Made by a program: the position numbers and the translations under genes | Notes under the pieces: generated by a model | The model's input: the letters and a program-made list of their open reading frames with translations, nothing else | Databases searched by the model: none | What the model was told of the DNA's origin: nothing | NCBI RefSeq assembly: GCF_029227915.1 | Contig: NC_079878.1 | Location: forward strand, 23,213,501 to 23,277,500 | Source of the DNA: Hydractinia symbiolongicarpus | Taxonomy: Eukaryota; Cnidaria; Hydrozoa; Anthoathecata; Hydractiniidae | Length of the DNA: 64,000 nucleotides | Direction of reading: 5' to 3' | Part shown: positions 11,139-21,985 of the stretch, one piece after another | How the letters are laid out: each line of letters opens with the position of its first letter | How positions within the stretch are numbered: the first letter of the stretch is position 1

Positions 11139-11329
11139 GCTTCTTTTAAGTTACCAGAGAAGAGTGAGCTGAACTCTTTACCCTCTGGGTATTGACGGCA
11201 AACTGGTTCGAATGAACTAGCTGGGGTAATATAAAACCGCTCGGATTTACATTTTCCTCCCCCATGACCCTGGAAGTACAGGTTTTATAAACGTAATGAT
11301 AAATGTATAAGAAAGAAAGAAAAAGCGGA

Positions 11330-14300
11330 TCAACAGCGAACGTAACAAAGAATATAACATGAATTGTTGTTGAGAATAGGTGGAGAGCATTTGCAAACCG
11401 CTCTATCATTGCAGTGGTACCAAGAATTTGTGGCAGGATCCTTAACATAAGCCCAATAATGACCTGCGGTTAATGTACCGGAGTGATTAATTGTTGCTAA
11501 CAATGAGTAGTTCTGATTAAACATTGTGTCCGTATCACTGACGAGAGGTAGTTGCAGGAGAGAGTCACGTAAAGAAACACATTCAACAACTCTGTTGTCT
11601 TTTACCAGATGTTCACCATGTTTTAAAAACCTTTTAAGATGCAGGAATAAGATTTCACTACTCCTGCTGATTTGCGTTTCTCTAGTACTCTCTCTATGTG
11701 CAAAGCATTGCGGACAAAACCACTTGTTTCCATCAGTTAGAATTTCCGGTTCTAAAAATTTGCTGACACAAGATTGGATTTTAGATGTCATTGGCAGTGT
11801 TAAAATGTCCTGCATTTCGACATTTACCGAGGTGCACAGGCAGGTGTTACAGCTTACGGACATTGAGATTTCAGTTGAGATTTTATCTGCAGCAATCGGG
11901 GAAAATCCCTTAAGGGCGTCCAAAACCACAAACAAAATCTCTGCTACATCTTGCTGAGTATTAAATTGGAAGTCCAGTTTCCCATCAGAGTGCATTTGAC
12001 GTTCAAGGGCCCAGAGAAAATTCGAAGGGTCAACAGGTGACAATGATTGCTTCAGCTTCGCCATGTTAAGCGAAATAGACCTCGCAATAGGTGATAAATG
12101 AAACGATTCTGACCCACTCTGGCACCAGAGTGTTGGAATGGTACTTAATACTTGCAAAATGGCGTTGGCGTAACAACTGTTGCCTTTGTTTAAAAAACCG
12201 ATGTTTTTATAGACACTAATTGGTTGAGTGTCATTTTTATTTTGGCTAACCTTTTTAGATGGCCCCTTTCGGCGAGATGAAACACCCTTGGTCTCCACAA
12301 TGGGCAAAGCCTGCTTGGATTTGGGTAATTGCATTAAGGAGTCAGTTGACCAAACATTGGATTCACGTGCCAGCCAGATACAAAAAGAAGACCTCATACT
12401 GATTTTACCGAGATCATTTGCAGTGGAATAAGCAAGTTTGTTGGTGAAACCCATTCTTTTTAAACAGGCAGTGGTGGTTCTTGCACAATATCCTCTTGCT
12501 CCTACTTCCACTGCGAAGAAATCAACTTGCCAGTCATTAACCATAATCACATTCATTAAACAGGATTATTTGGCAACTTTGGTGGAGTGCCAAGCATTCA
12601 TGTTTTCCTCACATGGGCAAGTGAGTTCTACAATAATAACGCGCTTAAGGTCATTTGAATATAACACAAGGTCCGGTTTAAGCTCAGAAATGGCAATATG
12701 GCTAGGAAACACATAGTTCGAGTGTGTGTCAGCAACAATCTTCCAATCTTTGGTAAGGTGCAGTATACCTGACACTTTAGATTTTGTATGTGCCTTTGAA
12801 CCGGCTCTCAGAAAGGTTATTTTTTGACAATTTTTAGGAGGTTCAGAAGGAAGCTCAAAAATGAACTTTTTCAAAGTTTCTACCAAATGGGTAAGTACAG
12901 AATCGTGTCTAAAGGTATATCTACCCTGGGAAAGAGCAGTTTTACAAGCACCAAGAATGTGAGCAGAAGTGCAAATTTCTTTGTGACATAGGAAACATGA
13001 TGGTTCTGTATTTATTTTCCACCTCCTTAGGTTACTTGGTGATGGCAGAACATCGTAAGTGGATTGCAGGCAGAAAGATAAGAGATTAGGAGGAGTTGCT
13101 AGGATGTTCTTCCATGAAAGATCAAACTTTACGTAGTTCTCCCATCTTGTCCATTGGCCCTGCACCTGAAGTTGCAGTGCCTTAGATAGATAGCTTTCCT
13201 CGTCAATCTCAGCCGATGTTTTTGCGATTAACTTTCTGTACTTGTGAGTGGTTTGTGGTGGTATTACTTCCACTTTACAAATGCCAAGACCGGTTCGTCC
13301 ACGCTGTACAGGACCCCTTATGGTCTTGTACTTTAATTCACCCTCAGCTATGTTAACTGCATTGCTCACCTTCCAAGAACCTGCCTTTAAAGATGGATCG
13401 AGTGTTGACAGAATCGGATCTTTGGAGTGACGCAAAAGTAGGTGGCCGCTAATCTTTGCGGATTTTAAAATAGAAGTGAGGCTCTTAATGGGCAGAGGGC
13501 AAGGAGAGGAGCCAGCATATAGGGAAATGTTTGTGATGGAACGGTGTAAGTTCAGCCATTTTCGTATGAACACTGAAACCTTTTGCTCTAGGCGCCCAGC
13601 AACAGACATCGAGACCTCGTATATTAACAGTGGCCACTGAATTCGCGGGATCAAAAGATGTTGCAAGATCCAAAGTTTTTGCGCTCCAGTGTATAAGGAC
13701 TTATTAATGACACCAAGCCCTTCTATCAGCTTTTCCTCCAATTCGTTGATGGACTTCCTGTCTGAGATAGAACAATCAATAATCCGGCCTAAAAATCGCA
13801 CTGGCGAGGCATGAATAGATGGGATATACTGTGAGAAATCAATGTCGTTTTCAGGGCTACTTACACTAAAAGGGGTGCTATTGATAGATCTTCCCTTGAT
13901 GATCACAAAACTACGGGATTTTTCAGCGCGAAATGTCATATTGGCCCAACTTAGAGCTGTGGTGCACCTGTTAAGGAGTACTTGTGTTCCAGCAACAGAA
14001 GAAGACATGTTTATGTCGTCCATAAAAGCCCTTATTAAAGGTAAGGATACTCTGTTAGAGGTGATGTAGCATGACACAGATGTTGCCAGCGTATACTCCA
14101 AAATAACATTTATGCCTGATAAAAACAAGACGATAGACAGGGTGCAGCCAGCGAAGATGCCCCTGAAGTGCTGGTGCCAATTGCTTGGAGCAGATTTGGA
14201 GAATGATTTGCTGTACAGCCCAGAATAGTAACCCTTTACAATGGCAATCCAACTAGGAGATATACCATACCTTTCCAAAGCAAAAAAGATTAATCTGTGC

Positions 14301-15592
14301 GGTATTGAGGGATACGCACTTGCGATATCCAACCAAATGGTGGCAAGATCAGTTCTTGCAGAGCGTGCATCTTTTAAAGCTGCCCAGATTGACGACATGT
14401 GTTCCCAACAGCCAGGAACATTCGCCATGCACCCCTTTTGAACAGACGTGTTAATAAACTTATTGTTATGGATGACATGTGTTTCTAGTCGCCTTGAAAA
14501 AATACTAAAAAATAATTTTCCTTCGACATTTAGGAGGGCTATAGGTCGAAAATCTTTTAGGTTAGATGGTACAGGAGTTTTGGATTTGGGAATGTAAATT
14601 TCTTTGGCATGACGCCATTGAAGAGGCACAACACAATTTTTTAAACAACACTTAAATACATTAAACAAGAAGGATGAAATTTTCGTACATTTTTTGTACA
14701 CTTTGTAAGATATGCCATTTAGCCCAGGAGCAGAGGCGTTCCTACGCGTATATAAAACACTTGCGAAATCAGAAAATTTGAAAGATGTGGCTGAGAAAGC
14801 TTTCTTGATCTGCGGAGGTGGTGGAAGACCTGGAAGAAGGGGAAGAGAAGAGTCGTGAAAATTATCAGATAAGCTAGATAATTTATGGTTGTCCAGAACA
14901 GACTGTTCAACACAAAGACGAATATCTGATTTAGGGTTAAGCAGGTCCTTTCCTGCTTTGTAGGGATCATTCCTAAAAACCTTTTGGGCGTTCTTAAAGC
15001 TCCACTTTCTTCTTCTTCGTTTCTCACCTCGACGCATCACCCTTATTTTTATTCGAACTTGTTGCAACAGTTCTTGCAAGGCAGTTAGTTCCTCCTTGAT
15101 GGTTGATGAGGCAATGTGCGCTAACAGAACATTTTTCTCCTTAACCAGATTAATGGAACGTATTGTACGCCTGTTAATACTGGCAATGTTTTTTGTTTTA
15201 TTTGAGGAGCGGCAACCAAATATTTTTGAAGCCTCTTCGTAAATTAAAGTTTCAAGTGTTTTAACTTTCTCAGAAATGGATAGATTGGTACAAGCCTTTA
15301 GCTTGCTATGCACAGCACTGTCTAAGTCACTCCAACGCTTATCATTCATCTTACCCCATAGAATGGGGGCTTTCTCATCGAGGTTCTGAAGTTTGTTTTT
15401 TTCCGTGTGACACAATTTACTTTTGTGGGATGAAACCGAAGTAGAGATTGTGATCTTAAGCTTTTCAGCACCACTGAGAGAACAAACATCCTCCAAAACA
15501 ACTTTACAGCTTTTCATCAAGTGCTTTTGGAGTACTGTATCATTTTGTTTATTGCAATGATTCTTTTCGAAGTTGGGTATAAAAGAAGTCAT
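11330..15592 (-). pseudogene. RT - zinc knuckle - restriction-like endonuclease - ubiquitin-specific protease polyprotein, one nonsense mutation
   Basis: A single frame of 1420 codons is interrupted only by TAA at 12566-12568. Copy 2 has TAT (Tyr) there, so the halves were one protein. N-terminal 1-300: basic linker. RT about 300-620: GLNGISYKVYK, motif A LDIASAY (421-427), motif C FMDD (523-526), then FLGRIID. CX2CX8HX4C knuckle at 866-883. Restriction-like endonuclease: KPDLV (972-976) with VEL (988-990), CPCEENM, and after the stop AVEVGARGY. The last ~300 residues form a complete USP: Cys box GFLNKGNSCYANAILQ, QQDVAE box, zinc pairs CNTC and CPQC, His box AGHYWAYV, then WYHCNDRAV. R2/NeSL-type enzymes nick DNA and prime reverse transcription there. 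A fused deubiquitinase is unusual; its role is unknown. Confidence 0.9.
12566..12568 (-). other. Nonsense codon splitting the RLE-USP ORF
   Basis: On the minus strand copy 1 reads AAA TAA TCC TGT and copy 2 (near 17931) reads AAA TAT TCC TGT. One base change turned Tyr into a stop between the endonuclease core and its C-terminal part. The downstream 411 codons (SCL plus 408) stay open in the same frame. Confidence 0.85.
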
Positions 15593-15837
15593 AACTATAG
15601 GGGTTGATTATGCACAGGATAAGATTGTCAGCCCTGCGTTGCCTGGCGCACAGGGTAAGGCTATAGTTTTCACAGCGGCACCAAGACTGTGAGGATTCGC
15701 TAGCGACTAATTAACCCATTAGCCATTCATCCGTTGACGCGTACCGTGGATTAGGGTCCGGTTATAATAAAATCAAAATCAGTATACACAATCGAGTCCT
15801 TTAAAACGGTCATGTCGATCCAGTTGCAAACAGTTTA
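15593..15837 (-). other. 5' untranslated region of retroelement copy 1
   Basis: No second ORF upstream of the ATG at 15592. The stretch is less AT-rich than its surroundings and contains no recognisable rRNA, tRNA or snRNA target sequence. Confidence 0.45.
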
Positions 15838-15917
15838 CCGGTCTTTCCCAGTGTCACTAGTCTCTCCCAGTGTCCCTAGTCTTTCCCAGTGTCACTAGTC
15901 TTTCCCAGTGTCAGGTT
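15838..15917 (-). repeat. 20-bp x 4 tandem repeat in the retroelement 5' region
   Basis: Four adjacent units of GACACTGGGAAAGACTAGTG (element sense) with one or two substitutions each. They lie about 245-325 bp before the ORF start. Short 5' tandem repeats of this kind are common in promoters of non-LTR elements; that role here is inference. Confidence 0.7.
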
Positions 15918-16262
15918 GAAACCATTGCGGTCAACAATAAGATGAAAAAGGTTTACAATACAGCAAGCTGCACTGAAGTATCTTGTCTACAGGGACGGTG
16001 GATGTAAATAAAATTGGGATTAGGCTCCCAGAAGAAGGTGCTGAATACACTTTCTTGCTTATTACAAGCATGAGTACTGTCCAACTTGGACCTATAACTA
16101 TTCACTGAGAAAATCTTAAAGAGAAAAAACAATCCTTCAATCACAAACAATACGACACAAGACAGATCTAACAACATAAACGGACTGGTTACAGAACAAA
16201 CACAAATGGAAAAAATGTATATGTCAAAAATATATAATATAAAAAAAAGAATTATATAAAAC

Positions 16263-16346
16263 CCTCCTGTGCGCCAGAACTTGTGACTCTGGCTGTAGCT
16301 TTCCACATGTGTTACAGGGCCCCAACACTCAGCCTTACACAGGAGG
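16263..16346 (-). ncRNA. Cloverleaf-like RNA structure, copy 2
   Basis: Same sequence and pairing as 10898-10981 (outer stem CCTCCTGTG/CACAGGAGG). See copy 1. Confidence 0.6.
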
Positions 16347-16445
16347 TTGTCATGACAGGACCAGCCTGTACATATTTTGACTAAGGACAGCAGGGTTGTC
16401 AAGCCTGAAGACCAAGTTAGTAAACTTGAGCACCTTACTGAACTG

Positions 16446-16504
16446 GGGTAAAAAGTGGGATCGTTACACCCAAAGACAAGCTGAAAGCAAACCCCCTTGC
16501 TAAG
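16446..16504 (-). ncRNA. Conserved 3' region hairpin (motif A), copy 2
   Basis: As in copy 1, but the hairpin core reads GGGTGTAACGATCCC instead of GGGAATAACGACCCC. The GGG/CCC pairing is kept although the loop differs. Confidence 0.55.
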
Positions 16505-16694
16505 CTTCTTTTAAGTTACCAGAGAAGAGTGAGCTGAACTCTTTACCCTCTGGGTATTGACGGCAAACTGGTTCGAATGAACTAGCTGGGGTAATATAAA
16601 ACCGCTCGGATTTACATTTTCCTCCCCCATGACCCTGGAAGTACAGGTTTTATAAACGTAATGATAAATGTATAAGAAAGAAAAAAAAAGCGGA

Positions 16695-17963
16695 TCAACA
16701 GCGAACGTAACAAAGAATATAACATGAATTGTTGTTGAGAATAGGTGGAGAGCATTTGCAAACCGCTCTATCATTGCAGTGGTACCAAGAATTTGTGGCA
16801 GGATCCTTAACATAAGCCCAATAATGACCTGCGGTTAATGTACCGGAGTGATTAATTGTTGCTAACAATGAGTAGTTCTGATTAAACATTGTGTCCGTAT
16901 CACTGACGAGAGGTAGTTGCAGGAGAGAGTCACGTAAAGAAACACATTCAACAACTCTGTTGTCTTTTACCAGATGTTCACCATGTTTTAAAAACCTTTT
17001 AAGATGCAGGAATAAGATTTCACTACTCCTGCTGATTTGCGTTTCTCTAGTACTCTCTCTATGTGCAAAGCATTGCGGACAAAACCACTTGTTTCCATCA
17101 GTTAGAATTTCCGGTTCTAAAAATTTGCTGACACAAGATTGGATTTTAGATGTCATTGGCAGTGTTAAAATGTCCTGCATTTCGACATTTACCGAGGTGC
17201 ACAGGCAGGTGTTACAGCTTACGGACATTGAGATTTCAGTTGAGATTTTATCTGCAGCAATCGGGGAAAATCCCTTAAGGGCGTCCAAAACCACAAACAA
17301 AATCTCTGCTACATCTTGCTGAGTATTAAATTGGAAGTCCAGTTTCCCATCAGAGTGCATTTGACGTTCAAGGGCCCAGAGAAAATTCGAAGGGTCAACA
17401 GGTGACAATGATTGCTTCAGCTTCGCCATGTTAAGCGAAATAGACCTCGCAATAGGTGATAAATGAAACGATTCTGACCCACTCTGGCACCAGAGTGTTG
17501 GAATGGTACTTAATACTTGCAAAATGGCGTTGGCGTAACAACTGTTGCCTTTGTTTAAAAAGCCGATGTTTTTATAGACACTAATTGGTTGAGTGTCATT
17601 TTTATTTTGGCTAACCTTTTTAGATGGCCCCTTTCGGCGAGATGAAACACCCTTGGTCTCCACAATGGGCAAAGCCTGCTTGGATTTGGGTAATTGCATT
17701 AAGGAGTCAGTTGACCAAACATTGGATTCACGTGCCAGCCAGATACAAAAAGAAGACCTCATACTGATTTTACCGAGATCATTTGCAGTGGAATAAGCAA
17801 GTTTGTTGGTGAAACCCATTCTTTTTAAACAGGCAGTGGTGGTTCTTGCACAATATCCTCTTGCTCCTACTTCCACTGCGAAGAAATCAACTTGCCAGCC
17901 ATTAACCATAATCACATTCATTAAACAGGAATATTTGGCAACTTTTGTGGAGTGCCAAGCATA
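16695..17963 (-). pseudogene. Endonuclease C-terminus + ubiquitin-specific protease, truncated copy with intact USP
   Basis: Open without interruption from AWHSTKVAKYSCLMN through AVEVGARGYC into the USP domain and its stop at 16695. This proves that endonuclease and USP are one translated unit. All USP catalytic elements match copy 1: Cys in NKGNSCYAN, His in AGHYWAY, Asn-Asp in HCNDRAV, and the zinc-binding CNTC and CPQC. The frame continues upstream to 18065 through unrelated sequence; those codons are not part of the gene. RT and endonuclease core are missing, so it cannot move by itself. Confidence 0.85.
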
Positions 17964-18241
17964 CATCAAAGTATGTTGTGAGTTTAAACTAATTAGTCGA
18001 CACAATCTATAAATGTAAGCAAGCGATAGACAATAACCTTTAACAATGTGCATAAATCCTCTCATGGTTCATGTACCCATGTGAAGTGACACAGTCTTAT
18101 CACACCTCTGTGAGCACGTGGAGCGCCACCAACCACTATCAATCAATTGTTATTGTGTACACGACACGTATAATTTACAGATTCTTAAAATAATATTATT
18201 ATTATATTTAATATTTTGTTTAACAACAAATCGAGAGAAAT

Positions 18242-18335
18242 GTGGATTTCAATGGCGTCAGAACTGGTAACTCTGACCGTAACCTTAAACATGTTTTATG
18301 GTATGTCAACACTCAGCCTTACCATTGAATTCCAC
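18242..18335 (-). ncRNA. Cloverleaf-like RNA structure, copy 3
   Basis: The outer stem is a different 14-bp sequence from copy 1, still self-complementary with one mismatch (GTGGAATTCAATGG against CCATTGAAATCCAC, element sense). The inner arm changes from CCAGA/TCTGG to TCAGA/TCTGA, a compensatory change. Conserved core: TAAGGCTGAGTGTTG and ACATGT. Confidence 0.6.
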
Positions 18336-18623
18336 ACAAAAATTATTAACTAGCTTCAGCGGGACCGTTAACCCCGCAGGTAAACAAAGTTACCCACCCT
18401 GTTGTAATGAATACACTGATCCTTAAATTTTACACGAAGTGCTTTGCATTAGTTCCAAACTTCCCTTAAAAATTATTTCTTCCGTAACTCTTATACAAAA
18501 CTTTTAGCACTGGCTTTTTAGTCGCTCCTTGTTGAAACATTTTTTTCATTAAGAAATTTGCACACAGATTAAAATCAGTGGTCTCCGATGCAGTTCTGTC
18601 AATTCTTAATATCTCTGCACCAA

Positions 18624-18776
18624 TTGTGGAGTCGTCACTCTCCAAAGACAATAACTAGTATGATCAAACCCCCTTGCTTAATTAATTTTTTATTTATGTT
18701 TGACTGGGGTAATAAGTGGAGTCGTCACTCTCCAAAGACAAGATCTGAGTGTAGTCAAGTCCCCCTATCAAGGTGC
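18624..18776 (-). repeat. Two tandem motif A hairpins
   Basis: Two copies of GGAGTCGTCACTCTCCAAAG (plus strand) at about 18632 and 18719, each with a flanking CCCCC-containing arm. The complementary words AGTCAAAC and GTTTGACT bracket the second one. This belongs to the 3' region of copy 3, or to a stacked second insertion. Confidence 0.55.
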
Positions 18777-19189
18777 CTGTCCCGGCCTTGTTGTTCCCTT
18801 GTTTTTACCTACCCTTCTCACGCCTTTTCTGGTGTCTGCCTATTATGCCCTTGCCTGTGTCTCTCATGCCTTGCTGATTTTTTTTTCATGTTTCCTTGCC
18901 ATCGCAAGGGGCCACATCCATACTCACAATGCCACGACAGTACCTCTCAAAGTGCAATGGACGTTTCTTTCGTGACAATTCGAAAATACGTTTTTGCCCA
19001 CTACAATCAACGAGCGATGAAGAGTTGGACTTCACTCTGAAGACACGTAAATAAAGTGTGTTCTTCACGTTAACGTTGATCTTCACAAAACTCGCGTTCG
19101 TGAGCAAAACAGATGCGAAAAATATCTTTGATTTTCCGTTAACTTTTTTTAATAATAGAAAATTAAAGAATGAAAATTACAAAGTGGAA

Positions 19190-19194
19190 AAAAA

Positions 19195-19281
<87 letters not shown>
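19190..19281 (+). repeat. (AAT)n microsatellite
   Basis: About 30 AAT units in a row. Its open frame encodes only isoleucine and is not a gene. Confidence 0.9.
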
Positions 19282-19284
<3 letters not shown>

Positions 19285-19304
19285 TAATAAAAAAATAAGA
19301 ATAG

Positions 19305-20336
19305 TCAAACCCCCTTTCTGACATTAGCCGGAGGTTGTGGTGCTGACTGCAATTTACCTAACCTCTTCAAGGAAAAGGACGTAAGGTTGTACACCATTAA
19401 GTAAGCTTTGTTTGCAAGGGACCACTGCTCTGTCGTTGCAATGAAACCACTTACCATGCACTTGGTTATAAGCAAAGTAGTGTAATGGCCATTGTTCAAA
19501 TTTCCGGAGTGGTTAATTACAGCCCTTAAGTTGTAGTGCTTGCGAGAAGAGACTTCACTGTCTACAGTGCTAGGTATAGAAACAGTGCCCGAGTAAGATG
19601 TGACAGGGGAACAAAACTTAGACACAAGACCTTTGTTATAGGCAAAGCGCTTTAATTGCAGAACCAAAATTGGACTGCACTCTGCGACCTCTTTTTCAAC
19701 TGTTGCAGTTTGGTAACTATTGCAGTAGTGACAGAAGTACGAGTTGACACCTGACAATTCTTCGCTCTCCAAAAAGTTATCTATTGAAGATTGTACAGTC
19801 GATTTCAAGGGCAGTTGAAGAAATGGACTTACTTGCTCTGCTAATTTTATTGCAAGCGCGGCAAGTAGTGCAGATTTTCACACGAGTGTTGAATAATCTA
19901 CCAAAGAAAGGAAATGCTAAGGACAACTCTGGTATGAGATACTAAAGAATCTCTAGGGCATCTTGCTGAGAGAACGGATTAAAAGCAGCACCCCTTGTAT
20001 TAGAAACATGGCCTGTTAACGATTTAGAAATGAAGAAGTGTTCACTGGAACCTTGGAGGAGGATAGTTTGCGTAGAATACTTACAAAACTTTTAGCTATA
20101 TTGGAATCATTTGCAGAGATGGCTGTGGCGACTGCGGGTAACACATAAAAACATTGCAAGATGGAATTGATGTAACATGTGTTGCCCAAATTTAGCAAGC
20201 CGCTGTTGCTGCCTAATGATTCTTGTGCAGGCAAGGTAGTGGAGCTTTTTGTTACTCCCTGGGGATTCGTGTCCTTAAAGCTAGTGGTCGAAGTTGCTTG
20301 TGACTTGGATGATTTCTTTGAAACAGTTAGCATCAA
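19305..20336 (-). pseudogene. Ubiquitin-specific protease domain of retroelement copy 3, broken
   Basis: The first piece (20016-20336) carries the Cys box GLLNLGNTCYINSILQCF, close to host USP consensus. The last piece (19305-19808) carries a zinc pair CHYC, VLQLKRF, and the His box NHSGNLNNGHYTTLL. Between them (about 19809-20015) the frame is broken by stops and frameshifts, and the QQD box is damaged. After the His box the sequence departs from the usual WY...D ending (VSGFIATTEQWS), probably by a frameshift. Cys and His boxes remain in a subfamily distinct from copy 1, which shows the USP domain is ancestral to both. Confidence 0.75.
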
Positions 20337-20365
20337 TTGAGCGGTACGCTGTGGATCTGTGGTTT

Positions 20366-20545
20366 AATTGTAGAGGTTACACCCTCTAGAGATCTATATT
20401 CAGTGCAAGATCTCCCTTTTTACGAGGATAGTCTGACTTTAATCAAGGGCAGGTAGGTTTCGACCCATATTTCTGAACCTAAGTACCCTGGATGTCTAGC
20501 TGGGTCACTTCGAAGAGGTCTGCGGACGGTCATCAGCAGAAACTA
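20366..20545 (+). repeat. Dispersed repeat family B, copy 2 (3' part)
   Basis: Matches the second half of 21690-21985: CTCTAGAG hairpin, GGGCAGGTAGGTTTCGACCC, and CCTGGATGTCTAGCTGGGTC. The AATTTACAAAGAGG start is missing. It lies just past the truncated 5' end of retroelement copy 3. Confidence 0.6.
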
Positions 20546-20617
20546 GACATCCCTATCTTCCTAAAGTAAACTCTGCCTACTTTCTGTTCAACTGTGCTAT
20601 TCTTTGTTTTTAACTCA

Positions 20618-20674
20618 GGTAATAAGTGGAGTCGTTACTCTCCAAAGACAAGATCATGTGTCATTAAACCCCCT
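20618..20674 (-). repeat. Solo motif A hairpin
   Basis: GTGGAGTCGTTACTCTCC (plus strand) with a flanking AAACCCCCTGCTAAT arm. A remnant 3' region of an RLE-USP-type element with no coding sequence attached. Confidence 0.5.
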
Positions 20675-20813
20675 GCTAATATTAGCAATTCATCAGCCAT
20701 CAATAGAACAGAAGACGACAACTTTGAAGGTTCCAATCAGGAGGAAAATGTTCGCGCTCTATGCCATTAATAACCACTCAATATTAAAATAGTACAAGCA
20801 CAATAAATAAGAC

Positions 20814-21197
20814 CAGTGTAGTCAAACCCCTTTGCTGACATAATTTTTATTTTGTTTTTTGTTTTTTCTTTTTGACTGGGGTAATAAGTGGAGTCGTCAC
20901 TCTCCAAAGACAAGACTACAAAAAAAAATAATTATAAAAAAATAAAATTAAAAAATAAGAATAGTCAAACCACCTTGCTGACATAAGCCGGAAGTTGTGG
21001 TGCTCACTGCAATCTACCTAAGCTCTTCAAGAAAAAGCATGTAAGGTTGTACACCATTAAGCAAGCTTTGTTTGCAAGGGACCACTGCTCTGTCGTTGCA
21101 ATGAAACCACTTACCATGCACTTGGTTATAACAGTAGTGTAATGGCCATTGTTCAAATTTCCAGAGTGGTTAATTACAGCCCTTAAGTTGTAGTGTT
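20814..21197 (-). mobile_element. RLE-USP retrotransposon, copy 5, 3' fragment
   Basis: 20985-21197 is close to 19325-19545 of copy 3 and covers the last part of the USP (His-box region). It is followed on the minus strand by a motif A hairpin (20888-20910) with both arms. Similarity stops at about 21197, so the copy is strongly 5'-truncated. The coding frame is broken. Confidence 0.65.
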
Positions 21198-21689
21198 TGA
21201 TAAAGTTTCTTCCCGTAAATTATTTAAGTGGCTCATTCATAAATTTGCATGAATTTGTGAATATACCAGGCATGCTCGATATTTTACTATTTCCTGAAAG
21301 CACCTTTGATGTGACTACTGAAAATAATGCGACTACTGAAAATGATGCTCTGGACAACAATATGCAAAATACTTCCCAGCCACGACTGAGTCGAAAAGGA
21401 AATTTCTTGAAATTGTAGACAAGGTTGCAGATTTTATTAAACAACATGGTTTCGCTCCACAAGCAAGACGTTGTACCAAAACTGGTTTTACTTCCGGTGC
21501 CTCAATAGAACAAATTCGAAAACATTTGTATTATAGGTTTCCGGCAGTCAAAACGCACAAAATCTCCCATTCGACAATAAGGTATTTGTTTGAATCCTCC
21601 AACAAAGGATTCTGCGCCGGTCAATGATACAAAGGGTTGATTCAGGCGGGAGTTGGCACAAAAGGTCAACTCTTACAGAGAGCTACATA

Positions 21690-21985
21690 TAGAGAGAAAA
21701 TAATTTACAAAGAGGTGGCAAGCCACCGCAATGATGAACTCAACCTGTTAGGTCTTTGGAAATAAGCTAGAGGTTGTACTCCTCTAGAAAAAAATACCTC
21801 TAAAAGCACAATTCTCCCTTTTTACAAGGAATTAATTAAAAAATATATAAAAAAAATAAAAAGGACACAACACATTTGAAAAGATGAACAGAACTTTAAC
21901 CAAGGGCAGGTAGGTTTCGACCCATATTTCTGAACCTAAGTACCCTGGATGTCTAGCTGGGTCACCTCGAAGCGGTCCGCGGACG
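21690..21985 (+). repeat. Dispersed repeat family B, copy 3 (longest)
   Basis: Longest copy, from GAGAAAATAATTTACAAAGA to a GC-rich end with GTCCGCGGAC near 21976. It lies between two coding pieces of the PHD-like gene and may be an insertion in an intron. Confidence 0.65.

Larger units (their letters stand above)
10578..15941 (-). mobile_element. RLE-type non-LTR retrotransposon with C-terminal USP domain, copy 1 (full length or nearly so)
   Basis: Minus-strand element. In its own direction the order is: 5' region with four 20-bp tandem repeats (15917-15838), ORF from ATG 15592 to the stop at 11330, then a 3' region with a conserved hairpin (about 11138-11084) and a cloverleaf-like motif (10981-10898). 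The 3' end is set at 10577/10578 because copy 2 has the same terminal sequence (ATGAAAAAGG...) next to unrelated flank at 15942. The 5' end must lie at or before 15941, where copy 2 ends, so the two copies are head to tail. Confidence 0.8.
15942..17963 (-). mobile_element. RLE-USP retrotransposon, copy 2, 5'-truncated
   Basis: Very close to copy 1 from its 3' end at 15942 to 17963, where similarity stops right after the bases CAAGCAT (copy 1 continues at about 12590). 5' truncation is usual for target-primed reverse transcription. The 3' end directly abuts the 5' region of copy 1. The 3' hairpin (16446-16504) and cloverleaf (16263-16346) are both present. Confidence 0.85.
18242..20336 (-). 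mobile_element. RLE-USP retrotransposon, copy 3 (second subfamily), decayed
   Basis: Same order as copy 1 on the minus strand: USP coding (20336-19305), motif A hairpins (18776-18624), cloverleaf (18335-18242). The protein is clearly diverged from copies 1 and 2. RT and endonuclease are absent. An AAT microsatellite lies just after the USP coding part. The exact 3' end, between 17964 and 18241, is not resolved. Confidence 0.7.

Noticed and set aside
11526-11957. 143-codon plus-strand ORF, repeated at 16891-17322
   Set aside because: Both are antisense to the USP domain and are identical because the elements are copies.
17964-18065. N-terminal extension of the copy 2 USP frame
   Set aside because: Similarity to copy 1 ends at 17963; the extra codons are chance open sequence past the truncation point.
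18770-18980. Host gene exon in the pyrimidine-rich stretch
   Set aside because: The open frames there have skewed Ser/Cys/Leu composition from CT-rich DNA and no motif or splice-site support.
19058-19321. Poly-isoleucine protein
   Set aside because: It is only the translation of an (AAT)n microsatellite.
20500-20545. Hammerhead ribozyme in repeat family B (minus strand has CTGATGA and later GTCGAAAC)
   Set aside because: The bases after CTGATGA and before GAAAC do not pair to form stem II, the distance is long, and the CTGATGA is missing from the other copies.
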